Shown here piece after piece: positions 32,765 through 37,392 of a stretch of 37,392 bases of DNA (its first letter is position 1; each line of letters begins with the position of its first letter). Both the position numbers and the translations under genes were made by a program. Source of the stretch: Polymyxa betae (lineage: Eukaryota > Endomyxa > Phytomyxea > Plasmodiophorida > Plasmodiophoridae). The DNA is taken from assembly GCA_003693705.1 (NCBI GenBank), contig RBZT01000967.1, forward strand, positions 1 to 37,392, in the 5' to 3' direction. Below the pieces are notes generated by a model that was given only the letters and a program-made list of their open reading frames with translations, searched no databases and was not told the DNA's origin.

Positions 32765-35700
32765 ATGGACGATATTCTCCCGTTCCGTTGGTAATGATGA
32801 TGTAATCCCTATAATGATGGTGTGACTTGATGTTTATGTTGGTGTACTTGCAGTAATCTATCTAATAATCAGCATATAGTAGATGTACAACATGTCTATT
32901 ATAGTCAGATGGATATTGGTAAATGTCAATCTGTATTAGAGGCTCGTCTTGAGGAAATCTTCCCATCACTCTATCAACATGAATCTCTTGATTTATCTGA
33001 ACATAATATTGAAGGTCTACCAGACTATCAACTAACAGATGTAATCAAGTCGCAGATAGAAACTATTATAAGCGATCTTGAACATAATCGTCGAGAAGCA
33101 TTTGATAGTAAATGTGAACTAAATGCTCAAGTTAATGAATGTGCTGAGAGAATACATGAATATAGACGTGATGTTGAATGTAAATATGGGTTAATATGTA
33201 ATATTGATATTCCTATACATGAATATTATATACCATCATCATTATATACATTTAATCATACAATTATTCATATTCAAGATTGTATACCATCAAGACATGC
33301 ATCAATATCAACATCCCCATTGCCCGGCCGACCAGTACGCCCAGTTGTATCTCGAAAAGATGTTCCATTACAGATGAATAGTCAAGATTTGGAAGTAAAT
33401 CGTCGTTTACTGCAACGAATGAAATGGAAGCAGGATTATATTCGACGTCCATTATATAATGATGAATATGGATATATTAGATCACATCAATTCTGTATAT
33501 CATCACCATCTAATATCACATTCTATCATAATCATACTACTACAGCCATTAAGGTTGTCATATCGAATCCCACCACCATATCAATACGATATGGTCTAGT
33601 ACGACCACGTTCAGGGATGTTCCATATAGTGATGTCGGATAAGAATGTTGGTGAACTTGCTCCTGGAATGTCTATGAAGTTTTCTATTGAATATCGTCCT
33701 ATATCACATATAATAGATGATGATATTCATGATGAGATTATTGTATTATCATCTCAATCAGAACATGAATATATTATACCAATTGTAGTACTATCTCATA
33801 CATATCGTCATTGTATTCATGGAACTGCATCTGGCACATCATCAGCAATTATCAATTGATGTTATATTGCAATGTAATTATTAAATAAAGTTGATGATGG
33901 TACTAGTGAATATGCATTATATAACAGGTACTAGATCGAATTGATTATATAAATGTACTTGATATGGATGAGGATGGATGTCATCATGATGGATTGTCTA
34001 TTAGAGAGCCAGCATGTACAAGTAATTACTGATTAGTAGATCTAGATTGTCATATATTCTATAGGTCTAATACTATGCAGGAATGAAGATGAGATTATAG
34101 ATGATCAACACCATATTACTGATATTGATTATGGAGATATACAAGTCAATAAGTATGGTATATTGCATATCATATTATTGACATTAATATGAATATAAAG
34201 ATATGCATATAAACGAATGTATTTGAGAAATTGCAGTCAATCATCAGTATATGTGAGATTAAGATATCATTCATATGGATATAATGAGCATCTATTACAT
34301 ATATATAACAATATTCATACATATATACAGAATATACATTCTAATCATAACAAGGTTAGTTGCTGTCATTCTGTTCTATTCCCATTACTAAATATTCGAA
34401 TACTACAGGCAATGCATTCATTATTTGAAGTAGAACAAGTCGGGTTTAAGAATGCATCAGGTCGAGTACATGCTGAAGAGAATTATATTGAGAATATGAT
34501 GAGTAATGTATTAGATAATGATCCAGTTCAATTCGTAGTATATCCCAATGATATAGAGCTATTACCTGGATCTGGATCATATATTCATATGTATTGTTTC
34601 AGTAATTTCCCTGCATTATATCATGATATATTACAATGTCTGATTCCAGCATCTAAGAATCAGCTTCTCATTAATGTTCATGCTAATATTCATGGATCTC
34701 CTATAACACATTGTCAATATATCACATTTGGTCAAGTTCCTATACAATCAGGTATATATCATAAGCATATTACATTATATAATCAAGCATATACTCATCT
34801 ACATGTACAATTGATATTAACTGAACAAGATCCAGATCTTCAACCTGCTATTCTATCTTATAATATTCATGATAATGGCATTATTCAATATCATATCCAA
34901 CCTAATGGTTAGCAATATATCTCATTAAATGCATATCTGATATGATATTACAGAAGGAAATCAGCCCGAATGGTTCCGAATTGAACCTTCTTCATTGATA
35001 ATACCAAAACGATCTTATAGATCAGTTGATGTTTATTACACAGGTTGTAATGAGTCGGGATCCATTGAGGCATATATTCAGACTCGAATTGATACACGAT
35101 CTGATACTGAATGGAGATATAAATCAGAACATATATGCAGATGTATTAAGTTAAATGTTGATAATATTATCCCATATATGTCATTAGCAATCAAATTACC
35201 AATTACATTCCAATCACATATATCTGCATCTATCATCAAATCCATTACATTAACCAATCACTTCTCTATTCCATTATTATTCCATGTACAAATATGTAAA
35301 TCATCTGTATTTACAATTAGGAAGATCGTGTCAGGATCTACTTGTTCAATATCATCAGTAGATTATATTCGTGTTGAACCAGGTCATAATGTCTCTATAT
35401 CTATCGAATTCAGGCCAAGAGATTGGATTTTACATGAAATACCAAGTGATTTATTACTAACATATAGTAATGGGACAATGCAGACAATTGGACTTGTAGG
35501 TCAGGTTCTAATACCACAATTACATATAGATAAGAAATCAGCAGATTTTGGTCATGTTTATCTAAATACTTGTAGTGAATCTATATCTCTAACTATTACA
35601 AATATGTCACCAATATCAAATATTCAATGGCGTCTTATTCATGGTAATAATATTCTCTATATAATACCATTTCAATCATATTCTTCTCATATTATATTTC

Positions 35701-36090
35701 ATCATATTATGTATTTCATGTAGTTATTGATTTCATACCTAACACTCATTGATTTATACTATAGTTAAACGCCGAGTTGCAAAATCTGAAGAAAAAGCAT
35801 TGAATGCAGCAGTACTTCGTACATTATCGAATGCTGAGTTTGATGCCGACAATGGCGTATTGGATGATGCAAGCGTGTTTCATTTCAGCAAGCTGACCGG
35901 ACAAATAAACGAAAGGACGAAATTGGAGAGAATATCGGTGACATTTCGACCAAATCAGTTACGAAAGTATAAGTCGATATTCGAAATAGAATATGAAGGT
36001 AGAGATAAATGTCAGTTTATATTACTGGGATATGCAAGCTCAAACGAAGAACATGATTTTCAGTTAACAAGACATTTTATCAAACGATAA
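32765..36090 (+). CDS. Large ASH/MSP-repeat protein, axoneme (CFAP/HYDIN-like) type
   Basis: Exons I infer: 32765-32790, 32854 to about 33790-33850, 33928-34021, 34065-34152, 34201-34354, 34409-34907, 34954-35710 and 35765-36090. The donor of the second exon is unresolved because its frame stops at 33859. The first part is helical (EHNRREAFDSKCELNAQVNE). Several Ig-like ASH/MSP modules follow, with the usual N-P/N-x-S, basic and F-x-I/V-x-F/Y-x-P strands: ITFYHNHTTTAIKVVISNPT, MKFSIEYRPIS, YAYKRMYLRNCSQSSVYVRL, SLTITNMSPISNIQWRL and ISVTFRPNQLRKY. Such chains occur in central-pair and other ciliary proteins (HYDIN, CFAP47, CFAP65, CFAP74). No one orthologue can be named. Strong A/T third-position bias holds until the last exon, which is more balanced. 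Confidence 0.65.
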
Positions 36091-36194
36091 TATTAGTACA
36101 ATGTTAGTGCAGATCTCTCTTATACAAACTGAGATCATCTTTATTACACACAGATATACAACATATAAATAACAATTCAAGCAAGCCTTCTTTA

Positions 36195-36252
36195 TACTCC
36201 CTCTGTCCCGCAATAATTGTTAGGTTGACGGAAAAATGCGGGATTAAGGAGT
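36195..36252. repeat. Plant-type mariner/Stowaway-like terminal sequence with TA
   Basis: Directly after TA at 36195-36196 comes CTCCCTCTGTCCCGCAATAA, close to the CTCCCTCCGT... terminal repeat shared by plant mariner-like elements and Stowaway MITEs. ACTCC-N6-CCCGCA at 36196-36212 can pair with TGCGGG-N5-GGAGT at 36237-36252. The matching right terminus is not in the window. Confidence 0.65.
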
Positions 36253-36447
36253 TATACCAACAGTTCGTGAACGCGATGATTTCGCGCGATTGAAACTATA
36301 CATGCTGCTTTTTTTCCTGATAAAAATGAGCTATTTTGACTGAGTTTTTTCTCCAGAAATTTCAAAATTTGAATGCAGATTTGTTAAATCCCGGCCCCAC
36401 GAAACAACATCTCCAATCCTTCCATCTGACGTCTGCGAGGTTGCTCA

Positions 36448-36663
36448 ATGCCAATATTGAATATTCTGACCAATGATGAGCGACAAGCAGTTTATGAAAT
36501 GGTTTTATCGAAGATGACCAACGGCAAACCTGCGAAAGGCTCCTTCACTAAAATTGCTGGTCAACTTGGCGTGCATCCCTTTACTGTGAGCAGAATTGCT
36601 TCCTACATCATTTGCTGTGATGCTGAAGTGATTGAACGAGTACGAGAGTCATTAGATCTGTGA
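36448..36663 (+). pseudogene. Mariner-like transposase N-terminus (DUF7769-type helix-turn-helix), truncated
   Basis: A 71-residue ORF, MPILNILTNDERQAVYEMVL onward, with KGSFTKIAGQLGVHPFTVSR. This is the N-terminal DNA-binding region found in the plant- and oomycete-type mariner transposases: LTNxERQxVYExLL, then a helix-turn-helix with xVxRI. It ends at a TGA after SLDL, long before the DDE/D domain, and 23 bp later another element begins. With the terminal sequence at 36197 it marks a broken mariner copy. Confidence 0.65.
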
Positions 36664-36685
36664 ATAAGGGCTTTTAATACGTTTA

Positions 36686-37392
36686 GAGCGCGTTTGGATA
36701 CCACGCAATTTCAGAATCGGAGTTTGCGGAAACCGGATTTCTATTTAGTAGAAACCGGTTTTCGCAAAATCTGGATTTTAAATACTTGCGGGCACCAAAC
36801 ACAAACTTGGAATGACAGGCGACGCCAGGCTGTGGCTCTGGACGGGAAATGGTATGCCGAGACCTATTGCATTAAACAGCCTTGTCCTACGTCAACGCTT
36901 CAAGGCCTGCAATGGGTCCAGGAATTAATAACCGGGAATCCGGTGTGAATTTACGAATGTCTTCGTATGAGCTCCCCTATATTCAATAAGCTGAAACGCG
37001 AACTGCTCAGCTGTGCGGGTTTACAGCCCACTCGCAACATGAGTTTCGACGAAATGCTTGCAATATTCCTTTTCACCGTGTCCCACAGCTCGAAGAACAG
37101 GGATGCACAAGAACGATTTCAAAGGAGCGGGGAAACCATTAGCAGGAAAGTTTCGTATTAATTTATCGCAACAAATTGTTTTAAATTTCTCCAATGCAGG
37201 GTTCTGCATGGGGTTACGAATGCCAGTTGCTCGCTTGCTGAGAAATTCATTACGCTGCCTGCACTGAAACCTCCCCAGTGATCAAGAACAATCCTAAATT
37301 TTATCCTTTTTTCAAGGATTGTAGGATGGCGCTGGGCGGGACACATATCCCAGCATTTGTTCCTACGTCCTTGTCATGATTCACTACTTCCG
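36686..37392 (+). pseudogene. Second PIF/Harbinger element, 5' part with dead transposase, cut by window end
   Basis: A possible left end follows TTA (36683-36685) as GAGCGCGTTTGGATACC. A 113-bp foldback, GCGTTTGG at 36690 to CCAAACAC at 36802, with TTTGCGGAAACCGG 36723-36736 against CCGGTTTTCGCAAA 36755-36768, sits inside. From about 36825 a transposase frame reads ETYCIKQPCPTSTLQGLQWV and, after an in-frame TGA at 36946-36948, IYECLRMSSPIFNKL and EMLAIFLFTVSHSSKNRDAQ. A shifted part resumes as NPKFYPFFKDCRMALGGTHI, where the family has DGTHI, so the first catalytic Asp is lost. It belongs to a different Harbinger lineage from the copy at 850-1979. Confidence 0.7.

Noticed and set aside
34355-34408. 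Reading the 54-base segment after NHNK as coding
   Set aside because: It has no stop and a length divisible by three, but begins GTTAGT, ends ACTACAG and lacks ASH-like sequence, so it fits a retained-frame intron better.

Overview
Eukaryotic nuclear DNA from a gene-dense microbial genome. Most genes are split by very short GT-AG introns, mostly 44-70 nt, with a few of about 90-220 nt. I rebuilt many genes by hand by joining exons, so coordinates marked as exons are my inference from reading-frame continuity and splice consensus. A gene with ASH/MSP-like repeats (axoneme or cilium type) suggests a flagellated or zoosporic organism. The window is flanked by DNA transposons of kinds common in oomycetes, plants and other protists. 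A zoosporic protist (for example a phytomyxid or oomycete) or an early zoosporic fungus fits; the sequence alone does not fix the lineage.

Layout. 1-2.2 kb: decayed PIF/Harbinger element with a Myb/SANT-type accessory ORF and a transposase pseudogene in convergent orientation. 2.7-4.8 kb: secreted sedolisin (TPP1-like serine protease), seven exons. 5.6-8.0 kb: two tandem multi-pass membrane paralogues of the AIG1/FAR-17a or rolling-stone type. 8.1-8.9 kb (-): GDT1/TMEM165-type cation transporter. 9.4-10.1 kb: p24 cargo receptor. 10.5-13.2 kb: 14-exon protein with STI1-like, thioredoxin and PUL domains. 13.3-16.8 kb (-): large multi-exon protein with about five cyclic-nucleotide-binding-like domains. 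17.2-19.0 kb (-): PP2A B55 regulatory subunit. 19.8-20.5 kb: very acidic protein of unknown role. 20.6-22.4 kb (-): citrate or 2-methylcitrate synthase. 22.5-23.4 kb (-): UBE2K-like E2 with UBA domain. 24.2-25.5 kb (-): MTFR1-like proline-rich protein. 26.0-28.3 kb: intronless PACS homologue. 28.4-28.8 kb (-): probable small unidentified gene. 29.0-29.5 kb (-): NAC alpha. 30.0-32.0 kb: USP39/Sad1. 32.0-32.5 kb (-): RPA3-like. 32.8-36.1 kb: ASH-repeat, flagellum-type protein. 36.2-37.4 kb: mariner-like element with a plant-style terminus, interrupted by a second decayed Harbinger that runs off the window.

Most genes are unrelated housekeeping functions: ER/Golgi traffic (p24, PACS, GDT1), ubiquitin and splicing (E2, PUL protein, USP39), replication (RPA3) and translation (NAC). 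They show no operon-like logic. The points most worth a second look are the STI1-Trx-PUL architecture, the tandem cyclic-nucleotide-domain protein, the MTFR1-like and PACS proteins in a microbial genome, the strong AT-bias shared by the two large signalling/flagellar-type genes, and the nested transposons.
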